DNA of 48,884 nt from a bacterium. Lineage in GTDB: Bacteria; Fidelibacterota; Marinisomatia; Marinisomatales; TCS55. The notes below the pieces were generated by a model. That model saw nothing but the letters and a program-made list of their open reading frames with translations, had not been told where the DNA came from and searched no databases. Below are positions 9,901-18,555 of this stretch, piece by piece. Each line of letters opens with the position of its first letter. Position 1 is the stretch's first letter. A program made the translations under genes and the position numbers. The DNA is taken from positions 1-48,884 of the forward strand of contig SGYN01000011.1 of the NCBI GenBank assembly GCA_004321715.1, written 5' to 3'.

Positions 9901-10970
9901 TCGTCTCCTGGATTATAAATTTCAATAAAGTCCTCCATCTCACCATTCCCATCATCACAACATAGATCTGTAGCTGCTAAAAATTCATTAATCACAAGCT
10001 CGGGTGGATCCACTACATCTAGTGCTGGTGCAAAATCAGTATAATATCTTGGGAGAATTTGGTAACCTGAGTCATACGGATCTGAAGAGTCAAACTGACC
10101 TCCTATTCCTTGGACATCAAATGGAGCCTGTGGTTCCTCATTCCCAATAATATCCATATCACTATCAATACGTAGGGTAACTGTAGATGTCCCACCATCA
10201 TCGCTGATGGTTAGATTAGCACTACTACTTGTTGGCCAGGTTCCGGATGTAATGCTAACACCATTAATTTTAATTAATTCAGATTCATAATCCTCTGCAT
10301 TTGCAATATAATCTGCAACGGTCAAGACTTGAAATTCTGGTAAATCGTTTCCTTGGCTGATTACAGTAATATCATCAGCGCTGGCGGGAATAATTTCTGC
10401 TTTCCCATTATAAAAATCTATTTCTCCTGTTACCTCTACACTATCACCTACGGCAAGCTCAACATATGGTGCGCTAAAGTGAAAAATAACTATAGCAGCA
10501 GTATTATCCTGCAAGCCATATTCTGTATTAGAAGTTTGGAAATTAGGAGTAGTAACTATACCTCGAACTGTAGCGCTTGACCCCTCTTCTTGGCTCCTAG
10601 CGCTAGCAATTGTAGTATACGTACTTAATTCCGAAATCCATGTTTGTACCAAAGTTCTATTTGCGGAGGACATTAGTCCACTAGGAGGCATTGAGTCACC
10701 ATAATTACCTCCATTCGTTATCTTATCATACAATATTGAGTTATTAGGGTCTCCACTTGCTACTCGCAACGCACCACCATAAGCATTATTCGAGGATGCC
10801 ACATCAACTAAATTATCAAAACTTTGTGCTGCGCTTAAATTCAGACCTCCACTATTACCATGACAGCTAGTACAATTAGCATTCCATAACGGCTGAATCT
10901 GAGTATCATAGTCAACTGTTTGTGCAACAATGGCTGATATAAACAAATATGCAAATAGAGCTTTCCTCAT
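6933..10970 (-). CDS. Large exported c-heme / OB-fold / lamin-tail protein with T9SS sorting domain
   Basis: A 1345-residue secreted protein; signal peptide then Gln17. Residues 22-118 resemble a small cytochrome c-like domain with one heme motif CTSCH (33-37) and a candidate Met ligand in DSMPPSG (94). A lamin-tail domain (LTD) spans about 325-470 (LVINEFLAA...FIEIYNPG). Around it lie eight OB-fold-like segments of the type found in extracellular nucleases (YhcR/NucH OBF), seen as G-x-V-T-T-P ... LQD ... GD-x-V-x-VTG: about 130-205, 217-315, 480-592, 612-690, 703-808, 828-918, 1035-1137 and 1155-1243. An Ig-like module sits at 930-1015. The last 90 residues are a T9SS type A sorting domain (NNFPNPFNPETQ to KKMILMR). 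A ribosome-binding GGAG lies 7-8 bases before the ATG. No nuclease active site is present in this chain. Confidence 0.85.
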   Translation of the reverse strand: MRKALFAYLFISAIVAQTVDYDTQIQPLWNANCTSCHGNSGGLNLSAAQSFDNLVDVASSNNAYGGALRVASGDPNNSILYDKITNGGNYGDSMPPSGLMSSANRTLVQTWISELSTYTTIASARSQEEGSSATVRGIVTTPNFQTSNTEYGLQDNTAAIVIFHFSAPYVELAVGDSVEVTGEIDFYNGKAEIIPASADDITVISQGNDLPEFQVLTVADYIANAEDYESELIKINGVSITSGTWPTSSSANLTISDDGGTSTVTLRIDSDMDIIGNEEPQAPFDVQGIGGQFDSSDPYDSGYQILPRYYTDFAPALDVVDPPELVINEFLAATDLCCDDGNGEMEDFIEIYNPGDEAVDIGGLWITDDLEDTGNWEQIPATDATMTTVAAGGRIVIWADEDQDTQGILHTDDIKLSAGGEDIGLIFISGTDTVFVDSLSFGEQTNDISYGRYPDGSANWEFFNTPTPGAANQTNPQTVTSIYDIQYVADPSTDDSSPLNGQQVTISGVVTTEFWGGGNSHLYVQDASGGWNGIIVYQSGGWDEFDFSSAQGIVHSVAEGDSITLTGTVNEYYGLTQIIDVTECMIHGPADVMIEPTVVTPGQVMTGGTDAEKFESCLVVVHDVSVDDPDLGYGEWSVTDGTNSVRLDDRWDYYFWPEAGQDLAEVVGCLDYSFSNTKIQPRLARDVVEDGVTRIQRVQQVLYSDLMKASEVDESDFSYLVGDTVTIEGIVTMPTGLSYAGSGIKFIYQDENGGPWSSILSYDPDSSAFPVLFEGDRVQCTGYVYEYSPGPGGLTELFITEPINIVSVGVQLPDTIDVETGDLRWPTEAEQWGTVMVRATDAIVIENDLDYGEWTIDDGSGKVKVDDDSDSISVWQEAVGRPPVGSYVSSIRGWVYNHYGSYADSSTYKIEPLYVSDIEFGAGPPNIMNVSRDPCTPGIDDVVTVTAEIVDNSTISEASVYYRLDEGAWNMVQMSATGDDVWSGTISSSGTEGAFLEYFVKAADDGADQSEIKFSEYPDTDNGNYLGYETTDGDLTLHHVQFSPWPNGESPYNGCDVTVTGIVTADSAQYNSGYGAYAFQSESEQWSGVVFDGWDNSILHRGDEVTVTGTVEEFDPEWHFKYDGNTKLIDVSEVTVHSTGNSMAPMSVSTADLSQDGEEVESYEGCLVTVSNVTVSAINAFDWGIVDASGIECLIDDDMATMEADNYLSTLEDGATLSQVTGILNFSYGTYKIQIRDLADLGQELGINNIDVPRRYALHNNFPNPFNPETQIRFEIGKHENVQLVIYDLLGRKVRTLVNENYSPGMYVIRWDAMNDNRNPVSSGAYIYRIKAGEFIDHKKMILMR

Positions 10971-10991
10971 AATAATCTCCTCTAATTATTC

Positions 10992-13130
10992 TTATTTTAT
11001 AATAAGAAATTTACCTTCCTTTATCTTCCCATAAGATAAAGTTTCTTTATCCAAATTTTTAACTGTAAATAAATATAACCCTGATGCAATAGCTTGATCA
11101 TCCTTTGTTATCAAATCCCATGCATGTTCTCCTCCGCTTAATTGTGGGGCTTTATACTCATCAATATTATATACATCATTTCCCTTATAGTCAATATCAT
11201 GTTCAAGTATATCTACTAAATCTCCTGCTAAAGTAAAAATCCTTATCTCTGCTTTACCTGGCAAATTAGTAAACCATATCATTTGGGATCTACTTCCATA
11301 TCCATCCCATTTGGCCTGTCCCTTATATGGGTTTGGATATACGCTGGGTTCACCAATCCAATCCGAAAGGTCAGGTTTGATTCCTGGGTATACATATCTT
11401 CTATTTGCATAAATAGAGCTTTCCAAACTTTCAAGATTTGCATCGGTATCCCCCCGATCATATGCGGTAACTGTATAATAGTTTAACCATCCATTTTTTA
11501 CATGATCATTCACAAACTTATAATGATAAAATGACCCATTAACTTCAACGCTATCTGGTTCTCCAAATTCATTGGTAATCTTTATTAACTCAAATCCAGT
11601 ATTATATCCAATATCCATGTGATTTGGGTTCAACAAATCATATTCTCCTAACAAAGTAAATTCATCCTTGGAGTCATTCATTGTTTTCCGAGCTCCATAT
11701 ACACGGTATCCTTCAAAATCCATCTCTCGGCTAATTGGGTCGATAAAACTTTCCGCATTCTTTTGCCAGTACACAGTAACCATTTGGTCATCTACATCAA
11801 TTTCCATATTTGGTACTGGAGGTGGCTCCGGAAGTATATATCGGTCAATAATTCCATCATCATCCAAATCTTCATCTGGATCAAGAACATTATTACGATT
11901 CTTATCTTCCCCATTATAGGCACGTTGGGCCCAGTCTGCATTCACATGTAAATTTTTTCTTCTTTCTGGTGAATCGTCCCCTGTACCATTCCATTTTGCA
12001 GTAATTACTGCCATTACGATATTGCAGGAGTCACCTGGTGGTAACTCCCAAGATGATGAATCCTGCAATGGGATACTTCCAAATGGTCCAGCTGAAAATA
12101 AGAAAATCCAACTGTTTGATTCATTTGGATATCCATCTGGTCCGTACTCGGGACCAGTCCCTAGCGGTACAGAACTAGATAATTTTTGATATCTCTCGTT
12201 ATCATCTAATGGCATGCTATATACTGGATATGATGAATTGTTAGAATTAGTCCATACCCATTGATTATAATTTGATCGCACATATGGACGGGGAACATTT
12301 CCTCCGAGCCATGTAATTCCAATATAGCTTTGCGCCCATCCATCATCACCATCTACATCATATTGGTATGCAATATCTCGGTTAAATTGTAAATCATCTT
12401 TTGAAACATCATAGCCATCTAAATTATCATACCAAGTAAAACCTCCTCCCGGTTCATATTTATTCGTATAGTTCATATTCGCAACAGAAGCATCTGTCCA
12501 TAAACCTGCATATAAATTTTCAATAGTCTGATCTGATTGATTTTTGATTGTATAGCTTAGAATAACAAATGCATCAGCAAAAGAAAAATTCCATGCATAG
12601 GATGTAAGCCTAACATCAATTCCTAGGGGTGTATGATTTGGAATATTCATATCATCAGATGGATCCGTACCATAATCACGAAACATAGTTTTAAAATCTT
12701 GGTGGGATGTAGCATAAGGAGAAAAATATTGGGCAATAGAATCCAAGGAAGTGGAAGATATCGAAGATTCAATATCAATATTTTCAACTGCTGAAAATTC
12801 AAACCCTTCTTGCCCCGATTCAAATACTCCATCCACAATTGCGGATGAAACACGGCGTTGTCCATTCACAATGCCACCCACCCACAAGCCAGCATAAGAA
12901 AAATGCTCCACCTGATCTCTTAAAATTTCCGTATTCTGTTTGTATTGACAGGATGGTAGAATTCTTCCATCAATTTTATTCCACCCGTTCCCCAACACGC
13001 CAAAGTTGGTTACCGTAAGTCCTAGTTGACCAACAGACGTATATTTATCATATACATCTGATACTGATTGCGCCAGAATAAAATATGGCAATACGATGCC
13101 AATAATTATAATATAAAAAAGTCTATTCAC
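10992..13130 (-). CDS. Exported Fn3-containing protein with probable T9SS sorting domain
   Basis: A 712-residue protein, signal peptide PYFILA then Gln21. The first 380 residues are an Asp/Asn/Trp-rich globular region that I cannot match to a characterised domain. Residues about 405-430 contain an acidic thrombospondin-type-3 or EF-like loop (DKNRNNVLDPDEDLDDDG), probably Ca-binding. An Fn3-like domain follows (MVTVYWQKN ... EGYRVYG). The C-terminal about 110 residues (GEPSVYPNPY ... KEGKFLIIK) match the T9SS/FlgD-Ig-like sorting pattern with a basic last residue. The start is GTG (13130-13128), directly preceded by a GGGGAGAGG ribosome-binding sequence with unusually short spacing. An 83-base gap precedes it, one of the longer gaps of the run, so an internal promoter is possible. 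It precedes the heme/OB-fold gene by 21 bases. Confidence 0.78.
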   Translation of the reverse strand: MNRLFYIIIIGIVLPYFILAQSVSDVYDKYTSVGQLGLTVTNFGVLGNGWNKIDGRILPSCQYKQNTEILRDQVEHFSYAGLWVGGIVNGQRRVSSAIVDGVFESGQEGFEFSAVENIDIESSISSTSLDSIAQYFSPYATSHQDFKTMFRDYGTDPSDDMNIPNHTPLGIDVRLTSYAWNFSFADAFVILSYTIKNQSDQTIENLYAGLWTDASVANMNYTNKYEPGGGFTWYDNLDGYDVSKDDLQFNRDIAYQYDVDGDDGWAQSYIGITWLGGNVPRPYVRSNYNQWVWTNSNNSSYPVYSMPLDDNERYQKLSSSVPLGTGPEYGPDGYPNESNSWIFLFSAGPFGSIPLQDSSSWELPPGDSCNIVMAVITAKWNGTGDDSPERRKNLHVNADWAQRAYNGEDKNRNNVLDPDEDLDDDGIIDRYILPEPPPVPNMEIDVDDQMVTVYWQKNAESFIDPISREMDFEGYRVYGARKTMNDSKDEFTLLGEYDLLNPNHMDIGYNTGFELIKITNEFGEPDSVEVNGSFYHYKFVNDHVKNGWLNYYTVTAYDRGDTDANLESLESSIYANRRYVYPGIKPDLSDWIGEPSVYPNPYKGQAKWDGYGSRSQMIWFTNLPGKAEIRIFTLAGDLVDILEHDIDYKGNDVYNIDEYKAPQLSGGEHAWDLITKDDQAIASGLYLFTVKNLDKETLSYGKIKEGKFLIIK

Positions 13131-13213
13131 CCTCTCCCCGGTTTTGGACTACTAATACTGTAAGTCAAATTAATGAAACGTCTTCAAATTTACCAATGGA
13201 TTGGGTAGATCGA

Positions 13214-14965
13214 TTATTTCATTAACATCAGTTTGTGCGTTATTATTGTTTTTTCAGATTCTAGTGAAAGAAAGTATATACCACTTGGTGCATTATTTGC
13301 TTTCCATATGGATTGATAATATCCAGGAGTTGTTTTAGCATGATAAATATTTTGCACAAATTTTCCATTAATATCGTAGATATTTAGTGCAACAAAACTT
13401 GTATGATTTACTAAAAATGAAATCTGAGTAGTTGGATTGAATGGGTTAGGATATGGTGGGTATAATTCAAAAACATTTGGTAATAAATGGTCATTTAGTG
13501 TAGAAACTACAATACTATCATTCCAAGCTCTTCCAGGCGTGCCACGATCACCATCACCATAAATCAATGATGATGATGCCCAATTTGTATCAATATTGCT
13601 TTCACTAACAAAATCCATCAAATACATGGAAACGCCACTTGAAAAGGGGAACGTATTCCCATATGAAATACCATCTACAATTTTTTCATTCTGATCCAAT
13701 ATAATAATCTCATCATTTGTATTTGCTAGGGCAAATGATGAATAGGTATAATCAGAAACATAGCCACCGTTTGCACTTTCATTTCCATTTCGACCTAACA
13801 CCATATACTGACCTGGTTGTATTTCAATAGATGTATTAATTATATGTATATCGTTGCCTTCATCTCTAATTATCCATCCATTTAAATCTATTATAATAGA
13901 ATCTAAATTTTTTATTTCGAACCATTCTCCATACGTGTCTGATACCGCTGCGGGATTCGGCATTACTTCTGAAATAACTATATCATAATCCGATTCACCT
14001 CCGCTGGGGAATTGGAACTCAGCAAATATAGGCAAATGATCAGATGCTCCATGTATTGCATCAGCAATCTCTTCGCTTACAGCGCTATTTGTTCCACTAT
14101 TTATTGCCTGATTAAAATGTTGGCCATCATTACCGTAAGCTGTATATGTATTTTCAACATAATTTATTTCATAAGAGTCTTCCAGTACAGCTGAAGAAAC
14201 AAATATCCAATCGAAGCGATCATCCATTCCCCCATTTGCACCACCGCCAAATTGCGTGGTTCTGGGAGATTGAGTATGTACATCCGAGAAAGAACTATTA
14301 TTATGCCAATGACCAATACGATTAATAGGATCAAATAGCTGACCTACCGTATTGTCTCCAGCTCCTGTCAACATATCAAATGCCGGTTCTGATGTAGAAC
14401 TATTACTATAAATATTAAAATCACCACATACCATGAAATGAGATCCTGATGGTAACTCATTTAAATAATTACGTAGAGCAGTAGTCTCAGCAAGCCGCTC
14501 TTGGGAATTACTATTGCCTGAGCTAGCTTTCAAATGAACACCATAGATACGGAATTCAACCAAAGATTCCACATGTTGCATTACCCATTCTATTACATCC
14601 CTTGTCCCTGAACCTTGTGCTGTATTTATAACTGATGTACTAATGTAATTAAAATATTGAGGCTTATAGTATAATGCAATATCTTGACTAGCAGACTGAT
14701 TAGTAAATTCTGCTCCTAGCCATTCATTTGGTTGAATAATATTTAATACATCATTTAAAAAATGATTAAATCCATCATTTGCATTGACTTCCTGACAAAC
14801 AATTATATCAGGCTGAATTTCATCAATAATTAACTGGTAATAACCTTCTCGATCATCCTCATCTTCATAATTCAATAGATTATACGTCAAAATTGTATGA
14901 TTCGACTGCGCAAAAACACTATTTATTAAAAAATAAAGCGCAATAAAATAATATTTTAAATACAT
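13214..14965 (-). CDS. Secreted endonuclease/exonuclease/phosphatase-fold nuclease with LTD and T9SS sorting domain
   Basis: A 583-residue protein starting at ATG 14965, chosen over an ATG 42 bases upstream because a GGTGGAG sequence lies 8 bases before it and the signal peptide (INSVFA then Gln20) starts cleanly there. Residues 23-318 form an EEP (DNase I/ExoIII) fold with the expected catalytic set: Asn29 in LTYNLL, Glu59 in CQEVN, His144 in YGVHLKA, Asp182/Asn184 in CGDFN, Asp252 in RFDWIF, Asp309-His310 in ASDHLPI. A lamin-tail domain follows (about 328-480, ISEVMPNPAA), then a T9SS type A sorting domain (YPPYPNPFNPTTQ ... HKLMLMK). It is predicted to be a cell-surface Mg-dependent nuclease or phosphodiesterase. 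All catalytic residues look intact. It starts two bases after the asparaginase stop. Confidence 0.9.
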   Translation of the reverse strand: MYLKYYFIALYFLINSVFAQSNHTILTYNLLNYEDEDDREGYYQLIIDEIQPDIIVCQEVNANDGFNHFLNDVLNIIQPNEWLGAEFTNQSASQDIALYYKPQYFNYISTSVINTAQGSGTRDVIEWVMQHVESLVEFRIYGVHLKASSGNSNSQERLAETTALRNYLNELPSGSHFMVCGDFNIYSNSSTSEPAFDMLTGAGDNTVGQLFDPINRIGHWHNNSSFSDVHTQSPRTTQFGGGANGGMDDRFDWIFVSSAVLEDSYEINYVENTYTAYGNDGQHFNQAINSGTNSAVSEEIADAIHGASDHLPIFAEFQFPSGGESDYDIVISEVMPNPAAVSDTYGEWFEIKNLDSIIIDLNGWIIRDEGNDIHIINTSIEIQPGQYMVLGRNGNESANGGYVSDYTYSSFALANTNDEIIILDQNEKIVDGISYGNTFPFSSGVSMYLMDFVSESNIDTNWASSSLIYGDGDRGTPGRAWNDSIVVSTLNDHLLPNVFELYPPYPNPFNPTTQISFLVNHTSFVALNIYDINGKFVQNIYHAKTTPGYYQSIWKANNAPSGIYFLSLESEKTIITHKLMLMK

Positions 14966-14967
14966 GA

Positions 14968-15942
14968 TTATAACTCCACCTCGATTGATCCAACTTCTTT
15001 GCCACAATGATTTTGTAATATTTTATTATTGTAGCTGTGTAATGCCTGCAGTTGTGTATCATTAATTAACTTCAGTTCTTTTAATACTGCTATCGTTGCT
15101 TTTGGATTGCAACGCTGGTTACCATCAATAATTTTTATTGCTATTCCATATACTTCTCCGTTTTCGGTACGAATTCCAAGCCCACGGACTCCCTCACCGC
15201 CTATTTTTGTCACAGCATTACCATTCATAGCTTTAATGAATTCTGTATCAAATCGATCCTTTCCAGCTATATGGTAGGGGTTTGATATGATAGCATCATA
15301 CAAAATATTTAATTCATCATAATCATTACTAGCGAGTTTTTGATACATAAGAGCAATATTATATAATGGAAGAAAGGGAACTGGAGCACTGCATCCATCT
15401 ATTGCAATAGGGAATTCTTCTAGTTCTGAAAAACGTTTTACCTGCTCCATTATTTTAATTTGCACAGGGTGATCTTCATTAATATATCCTTTCGGATCTT
15501 CTTTTAAATAATTAGCTAAAGAGAGCATACCTGCATGCTTACCGCTACAATTATTATGTAGCGGATTAGGCTTTTTATTATTTTGTAATAATTCCTTTTT
15601 AGAATCCTTATCGTATGGAGAATGAGTCCCGCATTCATAATACGACATATCATATCCAATTTTTTTTAATATGCTCATTGCAGTCTTTACATGAATTATT
15701 TCACCATTATGAGATGCGCACATAAGCGCAAGTTCATCTTTACTAAAATCAAACTTTTTTGCAGCCCCAGCCTTTACCAACGCAGAAGCCTGAAAGGGCT
15801 TTAAAGCAGAACGCACACAGGTTAAATAGTGGGGATCACCATTACTATAAACTATTTCACCTTTAGCATCTACAACAACAACAAATCCAACATGCATGCT
15901 TTCAATAAAATCACCACGATGAATTTTACATAGTACTGGCAT
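14968..15942 (-). CDS. L-asparaginase II family protein (pfam06089 type)
   Basis: A 324-residue cytoplasmic-looking protein without a signal peptide. It matches the asparaginase II family, distinct from the E. coli AnsA/AnsB fold: conserved VRSALKPFQA (43-52), CASHNGE (75-81) and NNCSGKHAGML (130-140). These proteins hydrolyse asparagine to aspartate and ammonia, although biochemical support in the family is thin. Its length is usual for the family. ATG at 15942 follows the deacetylase-like stop by three bases; it is the only clearly non-envelope gene inside the secretion operon apart from rdgB, so its presence is a small oddity of the layout. Confidence 0.88.
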   Translation of the reverse strand: MPVLCKIHRGDFIESMHVGFVVVVDAKGEIVYSNGDPHYLTCVRSALKPFQASALVKAGAAKKFDFSKDELALMCASHNGEIIHVKTAMSILKKIGYDMSYYECGTHSPYDKDSKKELLQNNKKPNPLHNNCSGKHAGMLSLANYLKEDPKGYINEDHPVQIKIMEQVKRFSELEEFPIAIDGCSAPVPFLPLYNIALMYQKLASNDYDELNILYDAIISNPYHIAGKDRFDTEFIKAMNGNAVTKIGGEGVRGLGIRTENGEVYGIAIKIIDGNQRCNPKATIAVLKELKLINDTQLQALHSYNNKILQNHCGKEVGSIEVEL

Positions 15943-15945
15943 AAA

Positions 15946-16758
15946 TTATTTTACTGCAAAAGAAGCAAATTGAAATTGAAACCCATCCTTTTTCAATTTT
16001 GGAATCTCTTCTTTTAATACTTGAAGAGTTAATTTTTTTGCATGACCAATCCCTACCGCATTTCCCTTAGCTTCTGCTTTATTAACTAGCTTATATAGTT
16101 GATTTCGAATTTTATTTGCATCATTATCATTATCAAGAAATACGTGTCTTCTAGCGGTAGGAACACCTCTCGTACGCATAATATCTTCTGCAACTGTTTG
16201 AGGCGTAGTTCGACTATCAACAAAATACCTTCCATGGCGTTTTAATACATTACTTACAATATTCATAATTCTTTTATCCGTAGTTGCTTTTGACCCTTGG
16301 TGATTATTTAACCCTGCCGCTTCTGGAAATTCTGAAATTACTTTTTCTACTCTTTGTTCTATTTGACTGCTAGTCATAGACTCAGTTAGTATATAATCCA
16401 ACTCCCCATGGGTTTCAGCAGTAGATTCCATTGGCATATGAATGATAATCTCATATCCGCTCTTATCTGCTTTTTCAGAAAATAATTTGCTGTTTTTATG
16501 CCCGGGTATTACAGCAAAAGTTAGATCTGCGTCAAGAGCTAAAAACCCTTCAGATACTTCATCATTTCTATATCCAAAGTCATCGATGATGATGATGATA
16601 TGACCGCGTGCTAATTCTTCAATAATAGGTTCTTGTTGTGGAATCGATACTATTGGAGTTTTCTTCTCTTCCGTTCGAGAATTTAGTACTAGTAATATAG
16701 ATACAGATAATAATACAACGATTAAAACAAAAAAACTTTTTAGGCGATTGAAAAGCAT
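15946..16758 (-). CDS. Divergent polysaccharide deacetylase family protein (YibQ-like), membrane-anchored
   Basis: A 270-residue protein with a single N-terminal membrane segment (residues 9-26) and a periplasmic domain. The fold is the divergent polysaccharide deacetylase (DUF610/YibQ) type: IIIIIDDFGY with Asp59-Asp60, HMPMES (His107), GLNNHQGSKAT with Asn152-His153, DSRTTP (Asp181), and GIGHA (His239). These are the positions where the family keeps its metal-site residues. The physiological substrate is unknown in general; cell-wall or surface glycan is likely. The run of Ile codons reads as a GAT/ATC microsatellite at 16585-16600 but is simply the beta-strand before the DD motif. Its ATG overlaps the previous stop by one base (TAATG). 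Confidence 0.85.
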   Translation of the reverse strand: MLFNRLKSFFVLIVVLLSVSILLVLNSRTEEKKTPIVSIPQQEPIIEELARGHIIIIIDDFGYRNDEVSEGFLALDADLTFAVIPGHKNSKLFSEKADKSGYEIIIHMPMESTAETHGELDYILTESMTSSQIEQRVEKVISEFPEAAGLNNHQGSKATTDKRIMNIVSNVLKRHGRYFVDSRTTPQTVAEDIMRTRGVPTARRHVFLDNDNDANKIRNQLYKLVNKAEAKGNAVGIGHAKKLTLQVLKEEIPKLKKDGFQFQFASFAVK

Positions 16759-17645
16759 TATGGTAATTTAATCGATATATCAAGCATTTGTGGAAGACCT
16801 AAATGTTGAGACCCTATCTGAATTCCATAATCAAAGTTTAACAATCCTAACCGGATCCGAAATCCTCCAGAGATTACTGTTACCTCATTAGAACTTTGTG
16901 TTCCAAAACGAATATCAAACTTTTCAAATTTTGTTTCACTAGCTACTCGAAAAATTGCCCCATCAACAAGTGAAGATTTTTCTGCTGATAGACTAATTTT
17001 ATGCCCCCATTTTGAACCGGGGAATTGATAAGATAGCGCTGATAAAAAACGAAGTGGAAGAGTCGGATTGTAGGTATCTGTATTATTGACAAATCCTGCG
17101 TTTAATATAGAAAATCCCAAATCAATATTCTTTCCAAACGTACGCGTAATCCCGCCATCAAAGGTCAACCCAGAAACGTTTTCTGTATATAATTGAATTA
17201 ATATATAGCGAATGGTTGCTCCAAAAGTTATCACCCTATACACTTGAGAATAGCTAGTAGCAACTGCAAATGAACTAGAGCTAAAAGTAGCTAATGGATC
17301 ATCTGTAGGTCGGTTACTTCTAAGCTCTAGGTCGCTAACCCCCATATGTCTCATATTAAAACCAATATTGCCAGAACCAAACTTTGATGCTAAAGAAAAA
17401 GATGAATTAGAAATATTATTTAACCATGAACCATACGAAATATTCATTGCAACTCCTTTTTTGGGAGAATGAAGCAATGCAGGATTATTTAAGGATAAAC
17501 TTCCAAAAAGAGGATTGGATCCAAATGCTAACTCAACTGCGTTTGATGGAACAGACAAAAATTGTGTTCCTAGGCTGTAACCATAATGAACAATAAAAAA
17601 TAAAAATAAAATATATCTAGAAATTAAAAGCATACGTAAACACAT
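16758..17645 (-). CDS. PorV/PorQ-family outer-membrane protein (PorQ-like)
   Basis: A 295-residue beta-barrel candidate. After a signal peptide (residues 5-23) comes AVELAFGSNPLFGSLSLNNPALL, the variant of the G-x-G...NPA family signature seen in PorQ-like members, then alternating hydrophobic strands (FGATIRYILIQ; LDISIKLP at the end). It overlaps the upstream PorV-like gene by 29 bases from the first ATG, or 17 from an internal ATG (17633) that gives a better signal peptide (MLLISRYILFLFF). The tight pairing with the upstream family member and sprA nearby suggests both serve the T9SS. I cannot tell which role each has from the sequence alone. Confidence 0.8.
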   Translation of the reverse strand: MCLRMLLISRYILFLFFIVHYGYSLGTQFLSVPSNAVELAFGSNPLFGSLSLNNPALLHSPKKGVAMNISYGSWLNNISNSSFSLASKFGSGNIGFNMRHMGVSDLELRSNRPTDDPLATFSSSSFAVATSYSQVYRVITFGATIRYILIQLYTENVSGLTFDGGITRTFGKNIDLGFSILNAGFVNNTDTYNPTLPLRFLSALSYQFPGSKWGHKISLSAEKSSLVDGAIFRVASETKFEKFDIRFGTQSSNEVTVISGGFRIRLGLLNFDYGIQIGSQHLGLPQMLDISIKLP

Positions 17646-18555
17646 GAATTAAGCCTTGGGACACTGAATGCGGCTCTACTACAACAGCATAATCAAAAAA
17701 AGCATCATTGGTTTTCAAAAAAGTGAAATTTAATCCCGCTCCCAAAGAAAATCTTGAATTACCAAATCCACCGCGAATAAAATATTTATCTGAGAAACGA
17801 TATTCTGCACCTAATCTTAGTTTTGTGCCTAATATTTCTTCCTGATTAGCAACAACCCCAATATCTCCTACAATATATAATTGTTGAAAAGTAAATGTCG
17901 TTCCAAACTGATACATAGTTGGAAAAGATTCTTTATATATACGACCTTCTCCTTCAAGAACCTGTCCTGTGTTCCATTGATAATTAGTATTAAAATCTTT
18001 AACTACAAAAGCAAAATTCAATTTTTCTTCTGAGAACAACATAAATCCTATATCAAACCCAGTTCCTTTTCCTGCTAATTGACTTTCATTCATTGGAAGT
18101 TGATGATTAAGTATTTTCACATTGATTCCAAGAGATAGCCATGGAGTAATTCTTTGTGCAAAGCTAATAAATATTGCATCTTCACTTGTTGAAAGCTGTT
18201 GCGTTTTATAACCAGAAGTTGATCGGCCTTGAATGTCATCAACTCCACTACTAATCCATGCTACACCTAATCCTGCGGTAGGGGGCAAATTAGAAGAAAT
18301 ACTTGACATCATTAGCCTTCGATCAAGATTCAATGAATGATAAGAAAATCCAATTTGTCTTTTATCAATAAATGCTAAAGCTGCTGGGTTATGATACGCA
18401 GCAAATCCTTGATCAATTTCTGCAGTAAAGCCACTTCCCATTGATAATGATCTAGCAGAAGTACCCATCCGTAAAAAAGCTCCTGAATAACTTGCATAGT
18501 CCGATCCTTCAATTGAAGAAAATAAAATCATAACTATTATAAAATAATTTTTCAT
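17617..18555 (-). CDS. PorV/PorQ-family outer-membrane protein (PorV-like)
   Basis: A 312-residue protein with signal peptide (MKNYFIIVMILFSSIEG) and then a non-Gln mature start, one of the few exceptions to the Gln pattern here. The family signature is clear: FLRMGTSARSLSMGSGFTA (27-45) and AAYHNPAALAF (52-62). Barrel strands fill the rest (GIGVNVKILNHQ-like, YRFSDKYFIRGGFG, LNFTFLKT). Its closeness to sprA, four genes upstream, makes it the best candidate of the three for the general shuttle of secreted substrates (inference). The ATG directly abuts the TAG of the upstream gene. Confidence 0.85.
   Translation of the reverse strand: MKNYFIIVMILFSSIEGSDYASYSGAFLRMGTSARSLSMGSGFTAEIDQGFAAYHNPAALAFIDKRQIGFSYHSLNLDRRLMMSSISSNLPPTAGLGVAWISSGVDDIQGRSTSGYKTQQLSTSEDAIFISFAQRITPWLSLGINVKILNHQLPMNESQLAGKGTGFDIGFMLFSEEKLNFAFVVKDFNTNYQWNTGQVLEGEGRIYKESFPTMYQFGTTFTFQQLYIVGDIGVVANQEEILGTKLRLGAEYRFSDKYFIRGGFGNSRFSLGAGLNFTFLKTNDAFFDYAVVVEPHSVSQGLIHVFTYAFNF

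Noticed and set aside
16585-16600. GAT/ATC trinucleotide repeat
   Set aside because: It encodes the Ile run preceding the IDDFGY catalytic motif of the deacetylase-like protein; a coding feature, not a separate repeat element.
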